Shown here: piece after piece, positions 35,920-45,250 of the stretch
Layout: each line of letters opens with the position of its first letter
Position numbering within the stretch: position 1 is the first letter of the stretch
Source: Neoalteromonas flava
Lineage (GTDB): Bacteria; Pseudomonadota; Gammaproteobacteria; Enterobacterales; Alteromonadaceae
Reading direction: 5' to 3'
Length of the DNA stretch: 64,000 nt
Assembly (NCBI RefSeq): GCF_002807685.1
Contig: NZ_PEAX01000006.1
Location: forward strand, 124,001 to 188,000
The notes under the pieces: model-generated
The model's database searches: none
Told to the model about the DNA's origin: nothing
What the model saw: the letters and a program-made list of their open reading frames with translations, nothing else
Position numbers and translations under genes: made by a program

Positions 35920-36702
35920 TTATTTAATCCCTAATACGTCTTCTAAGTCATACAAACCTGGTGTTTTTCCTACCACCCATTTTGCCGCCCTTACGGCCCC
36001 TAAGGCAAAGGTTTGACGACTACTGGCTCTATGAGTAATTTCCAGACGTTCGCCATTATCAGCAAATAATACCGTGTGCTCACCAATGATGTCTCCACCG
36101 CGAATGGTTGAAAAGCCGATGGTCTTCTGATCACGCTCACCAGTATCGCCCTCACGGCCGTATATTGCGTGTTGCTCCAGGTCAATTTGTAATTCATCGG
36201 CAATTGCTTCACCAATTGCTTTGGCTGTACCCGATGGCGCATCGCGTTTATGCCGATGATGTGCTTCTATAATCTCAATATCCGCAGTATCTCCTAACGC
36301 ACTAGCTGCCATTCGACTCAGTTTAGTCATTAACGTTACACCAACGCTGTAATTTGCGGCGAAAACCACGGGTATTTGTTGCGCCGCGGCGACTAAGGCT
36401 GCGGATTGTTGAGATAGTAAACCGGTGGTACCAACTACCACTGGCTTATTGGCTTCAACACATTGCTGTAAATGTCCCTGCAAAGCATCTGGAAGAGTGA
36501 AATCGATAACTACGTCAACATCCTCAGACAATGCTTCGTTGATGGTGGTGTAATGCAGCGAAGATTGCGCAATAGGTTGTTGATAATAGGTTGAATTTGC
36601 ACGCACACATGCAGCGCTCAGCCGCACTTGCTGATCCTCGTTCACGACATCAAGCAAGGCTTTGCCCATCCTGCCATTCGCACCTAAAATTGCAATATTC
36701 AT
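35920..36702 (-). CDS. dapB: 4-hydroxy-tetrahydrodipicolinate reductase
   Basis: NAD(P)H-dependent step of the diaminopimelate/lysine pathway. 260 residues with the dinucleotide motif ILGANGRMGKAL at 4-15, the substrate motif EAHHRHKRDAPSGTA near 145-160 (catalytic His and Lys) and VVGTTGL near 90. It is upstream of carAB on the same strand as in relatives, but its usual upstream neighbours dnaK-dnaJ are eight kilobases away here. Confidence 0.97.
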   Translation of the reverse strand: MNIAILGANGRMGKALLDVVNEDQQVRLSAACVRANSTYYQQPIAQSSLHYTTINEALSEDVDVVIDFTLPDALQGHLQQCVEANKPVVVGTTGLLSQQSAALVAAAQQIPVVFAANYSVGVTLMTKLSRMAASALGDTADIEIIEAHHRHKRDAPSGTAKAIGEAIADELQIDLEQHAIYGREGDTGERDQKTIGFSTIRGGDIIGEHTVLFADNGERLEITHRASSRQTFALGAVRAAKWVVGKTPGLYDLEDVLGIK

Positions 36703-36827
36703 TACGCTTCCTTCTGTTTTTCTTTATTGTGCCTAAAAAAACACTATTTTACAGTATTGTTTACGTTCAAATTATGAATTACTGATATAGTCACTCTATC
36801 TTGAATGTAACCGCTAATGACCATCGC

Positions 36828-37376
36828 ATGATGTCCGGAACGCCAACTCAATCAGCTAACTATACAACTTTATCTGAGCTACCTAGACAGGCATTAAATC
36901 CAGCTTATGCGTTAGCTCGCTTGGGACTGCGCGTGGTAAGTTTACTCACCCTGTTACTTGCCTTAGTCATTGTTTTTAATCAAACATGGTTTCGCATTCC
37001 CAGCATTTTATCCGAGCACCCTCTACTTTGGTTTAATCTGACTGCTTCAATCGGTGTGCTCATCATTAGTCTTGGCTGGCTTGCTGACAAGCGCAAATAT
37101 TACGCAGTGTGTGAGCATGATATTCACTTTTCAACTGGGCTTTGGGTTAGCCGAGTTATTTCTCAACCTATTGGGCGGGTGCAACACGTGGAAGTCACCC
37201 AAGGACCGCTTGAGCGCTGGCTAGACCTCGCTAGATTGCATATTTACTCCGCAGGCAGCGGCTGGCAAAGCTTTACCGTACCCGGTTTACCAAGCGACAC
37301 TGCACATCAGTTGCGCACCCAAATTTCACAACAGGCTGATCAAATCAGTAGTGCTGAAGTGCAAGGTAATCAGTAA
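36828..37376 (+). CDS. YdbS-like PH-domain membrane protein
   Basis: About 182 residues: two membrane helices (LRVVSLLTLLLALVIVF and WFNLTASIGVLIISLGWL) followed by one bacterial PH domain (bPH2), with RKYYAVCEHDIHFSTGLWVSRV and QPIGRVQHVEVTQGPLERWLDLARLHIYSAG, the canonical bPH2 pattern. It is paired with a YdbT-like gene just downstream; the YdbS/YdbT pair is membrane-located and of uncertain function. The start is one of two adjacent ATGs (36828, 36831) without a good ribosome site. Confidence 0.82.
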   Translation: MMSGTPTQSANYTTLSELPRQALNPAYALARLGLRVVSLLTLLLALVIVFNQTWFRIPSILSEHPLLWFNLTASIGVLIISLGWLADKRKYYAVCEHDIHFSTGLWVSRVISQPIGRVQHVEVTQGPLERWLDLARLHIYSAGSGWQSFTVPGLPSDTAHQLRTQISQQADQISSAEVQGNQ

Positions 37377-37377
37377 A

Positions 37378-38871
37378 ATGCTAATGCAATGGCAGCGCGT
37401 ACACCCTGTGGCATTGTTATATTTTACTGAACAAGCCTTACGAATTGGCGTGAGTAATTTAGTATTTTTGATCCCACTGGCCATAGCACTACGTTCAACC
37501 TTTGCTGAAAACCCGACGCGAGTATTGCTGCTGCTTGGCATGATTGTGACTGTAGGCATTGGGATAATTATTGCTAATTATTTGGCCTTCCGATTTCGAG
37601 TCCATGAGCAACATGTAGAGATCCACAAGGGCCTGCTCAAACGGGTAAAACTCAACCTACCCTTCGATAAAATTCAAGATGTTCGCTTAAGCCAACCCAT
37701 CTATTACCGTTTGCATGATATGCGTGTAGTTACTCTGGATACCGCAGGCTCTGGCAAAGATGAGGGTGTCATTGTGGCAATGGCAAAAGAACAGGCAGAT
37801 AAGCTAAGTGATTGGATAACCGCGTATTCTGGCAACTCTACGGACGCCGCTTCCGATCCAAAAGAGAATACTCTCGACACTAATAGGCAGCTTTTAGAAC
37901 GCCACATTTCTGATCTAATTATTCATGGCATGAGCAATAATCGAGTGTGGATCTTTTTAGGCTTGTTATCCCCGTTTATTGATGATGCGGTGAAGTACAT
38001 GGATAGCTCAATGACCACCATTGATTTGCGCTCCCTATACGCGATCAATGAACACGGCCTGCTATTAGTAAGTCTGACCGTAGCATTAACCGGCATGTTG
38101 CTTTTGGTTATCGTCACCCTACTTTCTGTTGCTGGCGCAATTATCAACTTTTATGGCTTCAGGCTTTCCTTACGGGCACAGCGCTTGCAACAGCAGAGTG
38201 GCCTTTTCACGCGCCGGCAAGTGAGCCTGAATTTGTTGCGTATTCAACATATAGAGTACCGTCAAACTTGGCTCGATGGACTGTTTGGCCGCGTAAACCT
38301 AACCTACAAACAATTGGCTCGTCCGGTTGCCATGCCAGGCGACGAAAAACAGTCGCTGCTGGTACCTTCCATTACGCCGGCTCAGGCCGAGGACTTAGGC
38401 CAACTCGCGTTTAACCATACACCACCAAAGAATATTTCTTTTCAGCCTATTAGCCGCCGCTTTATGCTCAAACACTCACTCGTTTTCACTGGCCTTTCAG
38501 CACTGCTTGCACTAGGTATCAATCTAGAGGTTAATTTTAAGCTGCCATTTGTCGCGCTTTTATTAGTCCCAATAATCTTGCAAGGATTGGTTATCCTGCG
38601 TTGGTATCGCTGGGGCTTTGCCTTTGACGATAAGCAGCTTTATGTGCGCTCTGGACTTTTCGGTCATACCATTGTTGTTGCCCCTTGGCATAAAATGCAA
38701 TACACGCAACTTAATGTCAGTTGGCTGCAACAACGCCATCAACTTGCCACCGCCCAGCTTGGCTTCGCCTCAGCGCCAATTACCATTCCGATGCTAAAAC
38801 AGTCTGACGCTATTCTTTTACTTGAAAAGGCCTTAAAGGCGGCTGCAAACCCGAACCAACGGTGGATGTAA
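37378..38871 (+). CDS. YdbT-like protein with several PH domains
   Basis: 497 residues with about six membrane helices and three bPH2 repeats: RFRVHEQHVEIHKGLLKR through PFDKIQDVRLSQP, then GFRLSLRAQRLQQQSGLFTRRQ through RIQHIEYRQTWLDGLFGRV, and a third from WGFAFDDKQLYVRSGLFGHT to WHKMQYTQLNVSWLQQRHQL. This is the architecture of B. subtilis YdbT. One base separates it from the YdbS-like gene, so the two probably form a complex. I start at ATG 37378; an earlier GTG overlaps the first gene. Confidence 0.82.
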   Translation: MLMQWQRVHPVALLYFTEQALRIGVSNLVFLIPLAIALRSTFAENPTRVLLLLGMIVTVGIGIIIANYLAFRFRVHEQHVEIHKGLLKRVKLNLPFDKIQDVRLSQPIYYRLHDMRVVTLDTAGSGKDEGVIVAMAKEQADKLSDWITAYSGNSTDAASDPKENTLDTNRQLLERHISDLIIHGMSNNRVWIFLGLLSPFIDDAVKYMDSSMTTIDLRSLYAINEHGLLLVSLTVALTGMLLLVIVTLLSVAGAIINFYGFRLSLRAQRLQQQSGLFTRRQVSLNLLRIQHIEYRQTWLDGLFGRVNLTYKQLARPVAMPGDEKQSLLVPSITPAQAEDLGQLAFNHTPPKNISFQPISRRFMLKHSLVFTGLSALLALGINLEVNFKLPFVALLLVPIILQGLVILRWYRWGFAFDDKQLYVRSGLFGHTIVVAPWHKMQYTQLNVSWLQQRHQLATAQLGFASAPITIPMLKQSDAILLLEKALKAAANPNQRWM

Positions 38872-39006
38872 TTGGCTGTGATTGGTTTGTGCTTGCAGCT
38901 ATCAACATAAACTGACACATTTACGTTTAACCACAAGATTTTACCGCCTGCATTGCCTCAGCGGTTTCTTGAGATTTCCCACAACTGTTTATGGAGGATT
39001 GCTGCC

Positions 39007-40326
39007 ATGGGATTGCGCCAACTGGTGATGTTCGTTATCGGATTAATGTTTATTTATTCAGCTTCAGCTCAAGCGAATATTACTACTAGTTTCAATTTTA
39101 AAGGTCCTTCGCCTTGGCCGGAGATCCGTAAGCAGCGGATCCAACAGCTTCTACCGAACGCTTTAAAGACAGCAAATGTGGACGCGTGGTTAGTCGTGTG
39201 CAGAGAAAATAATAACGACCCTCTCGCCGACCATATTGGCTGTGAAAACGCCGGGCAAACCGCTGTTTTTCTTTTTTACTTGAATGGCGACAAATTTCAT
39301 TCCATCGCCTTTTCACCGGTCGGGGAAGCTACTGCACTTGCCGATTTACAGTTACTCGATCAAGTGCAACCGATCGCGCGCAGTGGTTCAGCCGTTGCAA
39401 CTGCGGTTGAGTTCATCCATCAGCAAGATTTTCAACGAATTGCAATCAATACATCAGCGAAAAACGCTCAAGCCGACGGCTTAAGTCACAGCCAATATTT
39501 AGCACTCACTCAGGCACTCAAACCCAAATTTATCGATCGTCTGATGTCTTCCGACGAACTTGTTTATCAGTGGCTTTCGATAAAACTTCCTGCCGAAGTT
39601 GCGATTATGCGGCAAGCTGCTGCACTCACCGCGCAGTGGCAATTCGAAGCGTATGCGACCATTATACCCGGTAAAACCACCGATGCTGACGTAGCTGCCT
39701 TTCTGAAGCAAAAAATGCGTGATGCCGGAGTGACTGATGCGTGGGCGCCGGATCAAAATCCGAATGTGAATTCAGGGAGCGATCGTGGTCATTCGCACGC
39801 AACAAACAAAATTATTCAAGCGGGCGATGTCATCCAAACTGACTTCGGTATTCGTGTATTCGATCGTTGGGTCACTGATATTCAGCGCTTCGCATATGTC
39901 CTAAAAGAGGGTGAAAAAACATTACCAGAAGACATCGCTTACTATTGGCGAAGCGCAAAGCAGGGTCGCGATGCTGCATTTGCAGCCATGCGTCCAGGCG
40001 TCAAGGGAATCGACGTTGATGCAGCCCAACGAGAGGTGATGGAGGCAAACGGATCACTTTCTGTCATGTGGAGTACCGGCCATCCTGTCGGCTATGTAGC
40101 ACATGATACAGGCCCTAATTTGGGCGGCTCCAAAGCTGTCAGTGTGCGACCAGCGGCACAACGCGAATTACGTGCTGGAATGACGTTTGCGTTTGACGGT
40201 TTTCATAGTTGGCATTTAGCCAATGGTAAAACCAAAACCATCTCAGTTGAAGAAATGGTAGTGGTAACTCCAGTTGGGGCCGAATATTTGATCGCGCCGC
40301 AAACCGACTTGATTGTGATCAAATAA
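39007..40326 (+). CDS. Exported M24-family metallopeptidase (Xaa-Pro peptidase type)
   Basis: 439 residues with a signal peptide (cleavage near SASA-QA), a creatinase-type N-terminal domain (about 35-200) and a pita-bread M24 domain. Metal ligands are visible: Asp in IQTDFGIRV, Asp in VTDIQRF, His in STGHPVGY, and a C-terminal Glu in VEEMVV. The other family Glu probably lies in the FAFDGFHSWH region, which reads Asp, so one ligand deserves a check. GGAGGA eight bases before ATG 39007 fixes the start; an in-frame ATG 54 bases earlier is rejected. It probably cleaves X-Pro peptides in the periplasm. Confidence 0.85.
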   Translation: MGLRQLVMFVIGLMFIYSASAQANITTSFNFKGPSPWPEIRKQRIQQLLPNALKTANVDAWLVVCRENNNDPLADHIGCENAGQTAVFLFYLNGDKFHSIAFSPVGEATALADLQLLDQVQPIARSGSAVATAVEFIHQQDFQRIAINTSAKNAQADGLSHSQYLALTQALKPKFIDRLMSSDELVYQWLSIKLPAEVAIMRQAAALTAQWQFEAYATIIPGKTTDADVAAFLKQKMRDAGVTDAWAPDQNPNVNSGSDRGHSHATNKIIQAGDVIQTDFGIRVFDRWVTDIQRFAYVLKEGEKTLPEDIAYYWRSAKQGRDAAFAAMRPGVKGIDVDAAQREVMEANGSLSVMWSTGHPVGYVAHDTGPNLGGSKAVSVRPAAQRELRAGMTFAFDGFHSWHLANGKTKTISVEEMVVVTPVGAEYLIAPQTDLIVIK

Positions 40327-40339
40327 AGGAGCTTTGAGA

Positions 40340-41128
40340 ATGCCAGAGCGTGTTACTTTAACCATTGAAGGTCCACTCGCCTATGTTAAATTGAACCGTC
40401 CTGATAAACATAACGCATTAGATATGGACATGTTCTTTGCCATCGATACAACCATTGACCGTATTCACAAAAACCAATCGATTCGTGCTGTTGTTGTTAG
40501 CGGCGAAGGGGCCAGCTTTTGTTCTGGACTGGATATAAAATCGGTATTATCCAGTGGTCAAAATGCGCTGCGGCTACTGTGGAAATGGTTACCCGGAAAC
40601 GCCAATTTGGCACAACGTGTGAGTATCGGTTGGCGGCGCTTAGATATACCTGTGATCATGGCCTTACATGGCAAATGTTGGGGTGGCGGTATGCAAATCG
40701 CACTTGGCGGCGATTTTCGTATCGCGTCTTCGGATTGCACATTAGCCATCATGGAAAGTCGCTGGGGTTTAATCCCTGATATGGGCGGCACGCCCGCGCT
40801 GCGCGAATGCGTTGGATTGGATCAAGCCATGCGCTTGACCATGACGAGTGACACCATAAGTGCACATGAGGCACTACATATTGGCCTAATTACCCAGGTT
40901 CATGAGCAACCGCTTGATGCCGCAACTACGTTAGCCAATGCGTTGGTTAATCGCTCGCCAGATACCAATAAAACAGTGAAACGCCTGTACCAAAAAATTT
41001 GGAATGGACGGGAGCGACGTATTCTGGCCCAAGAAACCTTTAATCAGATCCGGATTATTTTAGGTAAAAACCAACGTATCGCTGTGCAACGTGAAATGCA
41101 CGGCAAGGATATTCCATTTAAAAAATAG
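40340..41128 (+). CDS. Crotonase-family protein (enoyl-CoA hydratase/isomerase)
   Basis: 262 residues of the crotonase fold: KLNRPDKHNALD at 17-28, the CoA/oxyanion segment VVSGEGASFCSGLDIKS near 55-71, and GKCWGGGMQIALGGDFRIA near 112-130. The E near RWGLIPDMGG fits one of the two catalytic acids, so it may be an isomerase or hydratase on acyl-CoA. It has AGGAG eight bases upstream and lies 13 bases after the M24 peptidase gene, so the two are in one unit although their functions do not obviously connect. Confidence 0.88.
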   Translation: MPERVTLTIEGPLAYVKLNRPDKHNALDMDMFFAIDTTIDRIHKNQSIRAVVVSGEGASFCSGLDIKSVLSSGQNALRLLWKWLPGNANLAQRVSIGWRRLDIPVIMALHGKCWGGGMQIALGGDFRIASSDCTLAIMESRWGLIPDMGGTPALRECVGLDQAMRLTMTSDTISAHEALHIGLITQVHEQPLDAATTLANALVNRSPDTNKTVKRLYQKIWNGRERRILAQETFNQIRIILGKNQRIAVQREMHGKDIPFKK

Positions 41129-41177
41129 AATATGCGCCTTGATAAAGACTTAAATTTGACGACTTACGGGATTTCAA

Positions 41178-41576
41178 ATGCCGGGTGAAACTAACCTACA
41201 AAAAATGTTGCAGACGATACGGCCTACTTTGACGCATGAACATTATGTTTTCGTTACTATTGAGAACGGCAAGTATGGTGATTATGCAGAGCTTGAACCT
41301 AAAGCCATGTTTATGGAAGATGAAGGCATGACGTTGGTGATCAGTAAACTGCAAGCCATTAGGCACCATCTCGCCTACGCATCTGTGTTTCGTTGCATAA
41401 CGCTTAAAGTTCACTCTAGCTTAGATGCAGTGGGACTGACGGCTGCTATCGCGCAGCAGTTAGCAAAATACGAGATAAGTGCGAACGTAATAGCCGGATA
41501 CTTCCATGACCATATCTTTGTACATGCTAATAACGCAGAAAAAGCGCAGCAGGCACTATTAGAATTGCAAGGCTAA
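41178..41576 (+). CDS. ACT-domain protein (COG3602/DUF2241 type)
   Basis: 132 residues with an N-terminal DUF2241-like half (LQKMLQTIRPTLTHEHYVF, FMEDEGMTLVISKLQA) and a C-terminal ACT-type half (FRCITLKVHSSLDAVGLTAAIA followed by YFHDHIFVHANNAEKAQQAL). This architecture is known as a small stand-alone amino-acid-sensing protein; its partner and ligand are unknown. It follows the crotonase gene by 49 bases and is probably in the same unit. Confidence 0.82.
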   Translation: MPGETNLQKMLQTIRPTLTHEHYVFVTIENGKYGDYAELEPKAMFMEDEGMTLVISKLQAIRHHLAYASVFRCITLKVHSSLDAVGLTAAIAQQLAKYEISANVIAGYFHDHIFVHANNAEKAQQALLELQG

Positions 41577-41671
41577 TTGAATAAGGCCGGCATTCAATGT
41601 TCAAACACCTTGGCGTTTGGCTGATGCATCCGTAGACTTAAATGGCTTAAGCAATAAATGAAGAGAAATAA

Positions 41672-42349
41672 ATGAAAGCACAATTAATATGGGATCTTCC
41701 TACCCGACTCTTCCACGGTTTATTGATTATTGGTATTGCGTTCCAATGGGCATCGGCTGAATGGTTTGATAACGCTATCATCTGGCATGTTCGGATAGGT
41801 TATGCTTTACTCGGCTTAATTTTGTTCCGGTTGGTATGGGGAGTGGTGGGTACTCGCTATGCTAAGTTCAATCAACTCAGGCTCTCTCCTACCCAGGGAC
41901 TGACGTATAGTAAAACATTGTTGCACCGAGATTCTCCCACATTTCCCGGACACAACCCTATCGGTAGCTGGGCTGTTATTTGTATGCTTTTACTCATTGC
42001 GCTGCAGGCCATTAGCGGACTTTTTGTTAGTGACGATATATTCACCGAAGGCCCCTATCGTAGCGTGGCGAGTAGCGAATGGCTCGCCGTGATGGAGTTT
42101 ATTCATTTCCAGCTGTTTGATTTACTCTTGATCTTTATTGCTCTGCACATTATCGCGGCACTCGGTTACCAGTTTTATAAGCGCCAAGCGATTATTACAG
42201 CAATGGTGAATGGTAAGAAATATCTCAAAGAAGACGTTGGCATTGTTTCTTCGAAACTGCTTCGAGCTTTTTTAGTTGCCATCGTAGTAGCTGCAATTGT
42301 GTACTTCGTCATCGAGGTTTTACCACCTGAACCTGAATTTTATTACTGA
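41672..42349 (+). CDS. Diheme cytochrome b561-type membrane protein
   Basis: 225 residues with four main helices plus a C-terminal one (FLVAIVVAAIVYFVIEV). It is of the prokaryotic b561/Ni-hydrogenase cytochrome b group. Candidate heme histidines are in TRLFHGLLI, IIWHVRIGY, and the pair in FIHFQLFD and IALHIIAALGY. Such proteins pass electrons between quinol and periplasmic cytochromes. The periplasmic cytochrome c' at 44575 is a plausible partner; the two genes flank a sensor kinase and converge on it. Confidence 0.87.
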   Translation: MKAQLIWDLPTRLFHGLLIIGIAFQWASAEWFDNAIIWHVRIGYALLGLILFRLVWGVVGTRYAKFNQLRLSPTQGLTYSKTLLHRDSPTFPGHNPIGSWAVICMLLLIALQAISGLFVSDDIFTEGPYRSVASSEWLAVMEFIHFQLFDLLLIFIALHIIAALGYQFYKRQAIITAMVNGKKYLKEDVGIVSSKLLRAFLVAIVVAAIVYFVIEVLPPEPEFYY

Positions 42350-42475
42350 GTTTATATAGAGCAAATGGACTATCAGCAGACATTTCCAAGCATGTAAGGG
42401 TTTCATATCTACCCAAATTGATCTATATCTATTAAATGAGGTTAGTCTGCCTGTATCTTTTGCTTATGCTGGAAT

Positions 42476-42489
42476 GGGCTACGTAGCCC
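42476..42489. promoter_or_regulatory. Perfect palindrome before the hybrid kinase gene
   Basis: GGGCTACGTAGCCC is a perfect 14-base palindrome ending 22 bases before the kinase start. It could be an operator. The rest of 42350-42511 is AT-rich with no recognised signal. Part of it resembles the tRNA-Met acceptor sequence by chance. Confidence 0.4.
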
Positions 42490-42511
42490 CCACAATAGAG
42501 TATGCGAGCTG

Positions 42512-44509
42512 ATGGCGCTACAAAAAGCAGTTAGTGAATCTTACATATTATCAACACTTCGAACTGGGGTTGTTATTCATGCGCCCGACAGCAGTGTTAT
42601 GTACTGCAATCCACGCGCATCGGAATTATTGGGATTAACAGAAGATCAAATGTGGGGGCGTACTGCGCTTGATCCCACATGGCATTTTGTAGATGAATTT
42701 GGTGATGCTTTGCCCGTCGAGCAATATCCAATATCGCAGGCACTGAAAACCTTAAAAAATGTGGACAATATGACTGTTGGGATCATTAGTCCACTGAACA
42801 AGGAATGCATTTGGGTCCTTGTAAACGCAGTCCCGATGTTTGATAACGCCAATAATCTGAGTCACGTGAGTATTAACTTTCATGACATCTCACCACAAAA
42901 AGCGATCGAACAACAACTGCAGGAGCAAACCTCACGCTATCAAGCCATCTTACACAATGCCAGTGATGCGATCACGATTCTGGATAGCCATGGAGTAACC
43001 CAAGAATGCAGTGATTCCTGGTGCGATATGTTAGGTATTAATCGCCAACAAGCGATCGGCATGCCGGTTAGTGCATGGGACAAAAAATACTCTTCAGCTG
43101 AAATAGCGAACATTATTGCAGACATACAAAAAAATGGTGAGCGTGTTCAATTTGAAACACAGCACTGTAACGCCAACGGGCAAGAATATCCTGTAGAGGT
43201 CAGTGCCTTTCCACTAGAGATTAGTGGCCAACCAATGCTGTTTTGTAGCACACGTGACATCACTGAACGGGTAAAGGCAGAGCAAGAGCGGGCGACACGC
43301 CAACAAGCGTTAGAACAAGAAGTAACTGCACGCACAAAAGAACTGGAACTTGCCAAAACTCAAGCAGAATCAGCAAGTAAAGCTAAAACTGCATTTTTAG
43401 CGAATATTACCCATGAAATCCGCACACCGCTAAATATCATCATCGGAATGGCTCATTTCCTGCGCGAGGATGGCCTCTCTGGGGCGCAACAAACTCGCAT
43501 TGATACTATTGAAACAGCGAGTCGACATTTGCTTGAAATCCTCAATCTGGTGCTTGATATCTCCAAAATTGAGACCGGTAAATTTGATATCGCCCACGAG
43601 CCTATCAACCTGCAGGAAGTATTTGATGATATTTATCGGTTAATGTCCGTTTCAGCAAACGAGAAAGGATTGAGTTTTATCACCGATTTGGGTGAGTTGC
43701 CTACGGACGTAAAAGGTGACGCAATTCGCCTTAAACAGGCAATCTTAAACCTAACAAGTAACGCCATAAAATTTACTGACTCGGGCACAATAACGTTGCG
43801 TGTTCGTGTAGTCGCGGATACTCAATCTAGCGTTAATATTCGTATAGAAGTTGAAGATACTGGCATAGGGTTCAAACCCGAAGTGCTGCCGCGCCTGTTT
43901 AATGAATTTGAACAAGCCGACAACTCACTAACTCGTCAATATCAAGGTACCGGACTAGGTTTGTCGATTACCAAGCGTATCGCCCACTTAATGGGCGGCG
44001 ATGTTGGGGCAACCTCTACTGTGGGAAAGGGCAGTACTTTTTGGTTTGATATAAGCCTCGACAAAACCGCATCAGTTCAGTACGAAGTTTTGGAACACGC
44101 ATTCGACCCTAAAGAGCAATTGCTCGCGTTAGATAGCAAACATGTCTTGATTGTAGATGATGAAGATATGAACGCTGAACTGCTTGCAGAATTTTTGACC
44201 CTCGTTGATATTGATAGCAGCACTGCAAGTAACGGAGTGGAAGCCATAGAGTACGTCCAAAACCAGCACGTCGACCTTATATTAATGGATGTTCAAATGC
44301 CCCGTATGGATGGCCTAGAGGCGACTCGCCGCATACGTGAATTACCGTTAGGCACCTCCGTGCCGATAGTAGCACTCACAGGTAATGCGTTTGAGGAAAA
44401 CAAACGCACATGCTTGGCAGCAGGAATGAATGGCTTCGTGACCAAACCCCTGCATTTGGACACCTTTTACACCACGGTGTTTCATTGGCTGACGCATTCG
44501 ATAGAGTAA
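42512..44509 (+). CDS. Cytosolic hybrid histidine kinase, PAS-PAS-HisKA-HATPase-REC
   Basis: 665 residues without membrane helices. Two PAS domains (about 12-130 and 140-260), a short coiled coil (QQALEQEVTARTKELELAKTQAES is within it), and a HisKA domain with the phosphorylated His in ANITHEIRTPLN near 305. The HATPase has N, G1 and G2 boxes in LNLTSNAIKFTD, EDTGIGF and GTGLGLSI. A receiver domain (about 548-660) has the Asp in LILMDVQMPRMDG. There is no output domain or cognate regulator next door. PAS domains and the flanking cytochromes suggest redox or small-ligand sensing (inference). Confidence 0.9.
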   Translation: MALQKAVSESYILSTLRTGVVIHAPDSSVMYCNPRASELLGLTEDQMWGRTALDPTWHFVDEFGDALPVEQYPISQALKTLKNVDNMTVGIISPLNKECIWVLVNAVPMFDNANNLSHVSINFHDISPQKAIEQQLQEQTSRYQAILHNASDAITILDSHGVTQECSDSWCDMLGINRQQAIGMPVSAWDKKYSSAEIANIIADIQKNGERVQFETQHCNANGQEYPVEVSAFPLEISGQPMLFCSTRDITERVKAEQERATRQQALEQEVTARTKELELAKTQAESASKAKTAFLANITHEIRTPLNIIIGMAHFLREDGLSGAQQTRIDTIETASRHLLEILNLVLDISKIETGKFDIAHEPINLQEVFDDIYRLMSVSANEKGLSFITDLGELPTDVKGDAIRLKQAILNLTSNAIKFTDSGTITLRVRVVADTQSSVNIRIEVEDTGIGFKPEVLPRLFNEFEQADNSLTRQYQGTGLGLSITKRIAHLMGGDVGATSTVGKGSTFWFDISLDKTASVQYEVLEHAFDPKEQLLALDSKHVLIVDDEDMNAELLAEFLTLVDIDSSTASNGVEAIEYVQNQHVDLILMDVQMPRMDGLEATRRIRELPLGTSVPIVALTGNAFEENKRTCLAAGMNGFVTKPLHLDTFYTTVFHWLTHSIE

Positions 44510-44511
44510 TG

Positions 44512-44543
44512 TCAGCAATTCCAAAAACTCTAGGAACTGCTGA
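44512..44543. terminator. Imperfect hairpin between convergent genes
   Basis: TCAGCAATTCC (44512-44522) pairs with GGAACTGCTGA (44533-44543) with one mismatch. It sits between the kinase and cytochrome c' genes, which converge, so it may terminate both; a T tract is lacking. Confidence 0.4.
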
Positions 44544-44574
44544 TAACAATTACAGGTGAACCTGCTATCCGAAA

Positions 44575-45057
44575 TTAATCAGCTTTGTAGCTATCGTGAC
44601 AACCTTTACAGGTAGCGCCTACACCACCAATGGCTTTGCGATAAGCTCCCTCATCACCACTAGCAACGGCCGTTTGCAAGGCTTGTGCTGCACTCACCAT
44701 CTCAGCTGATTTAGCGTTAAAGTCGTCCATGTTGTCCCAAATTTTTGGCAACGCACCGGTATCAAGCTCAAAAGCAGTTGTATTCAGAGCAAAGTAATCT
44801 GGCATCATCATGCCTAACTGTTCTAATCGAACAGCATTGGTTTGCATCACTTCGGTATCAAAGGGAATTTGACCTTTGGCCATACCGCCGAGTGGCCGCA
44901 TATTACTGCGAACTAGTTGCAATAGTGCTTGACGAAACTTAACTGCATTTGCCGCTTGACGTTCATTAGCTGCCATTTCCGCAGAAACTGTTGAACTCAC
45001 CGTGAATGAGAGTGCGGCGATTAAACCTGAGAGTATTAGTGCCGAACGTTTTTTCAT
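44575..45057 (-). CDS. Cytochrome c'
   Basis: 160 residues with a signal peptide (cleavage near VSA-EM) and a four-helix bundle ending in the heme motif CKGCH at 150-154, three residues of helix further and then the C-terminus, the classic cytochrome c' arrangement. The conserved R/K before the heme motif and the GVGATCKGCH context agree. It is a periplasmic heme protein that binds NO and CO. It lies near the b561 gene, a frequent pairing. Confidence 0.93.
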   Translation of the reverse strand: MKKRSALILSGLIAALSFTVSSTVSAEMAANERQAANAVKFRQALLQLVRSNMRPLGGMAKGQIPFDTEVMQTNAVRLEQLGMMMPDYFALNTTAFELDTGALPKIWDNMDDFNAKSAEMVSAAQALQTAVASGDEGAYRKAIGGVGATCKGCHDSYKAD

Positions 45058-45201
45058 CGTTTTTCCTTAACTGATTAGTAATTATTGCGAAAGATTACAG
45101 GGGTATAAGCTTTTACTCAACTTTCTTCGATTTGGGTTAACGCTAACGATAAATTACCCTATACAACTGGTCGAAGTTTCATTGATGCACGAACTTGAAA
45201 T

Positions 45202-45226
45202 AAAAAAGCACCCCCTTGGGGTGCCT
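45202..45226 (-). terminator. Terminator of dnaJ
   Basis: GCACCCC / GGGGTGC with a three-base loop (45208-45224), followed on the minus strand by six T. It lies just after the dnaJ stop and closes the grpE-dnaK-dnaJ unit. Confidence 0.9.
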
Positions 45227-45250
45227 TCTAGAGCCATTCATAACACCACT

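Noticed and set aside
42476-42489. Resemblance of the palindrome to a tRNA-Met acceptor end, as if an integration remnant.
   Set aside because: Only about 11 bases match, within a self-complementary sequence; no integrase or island is present.
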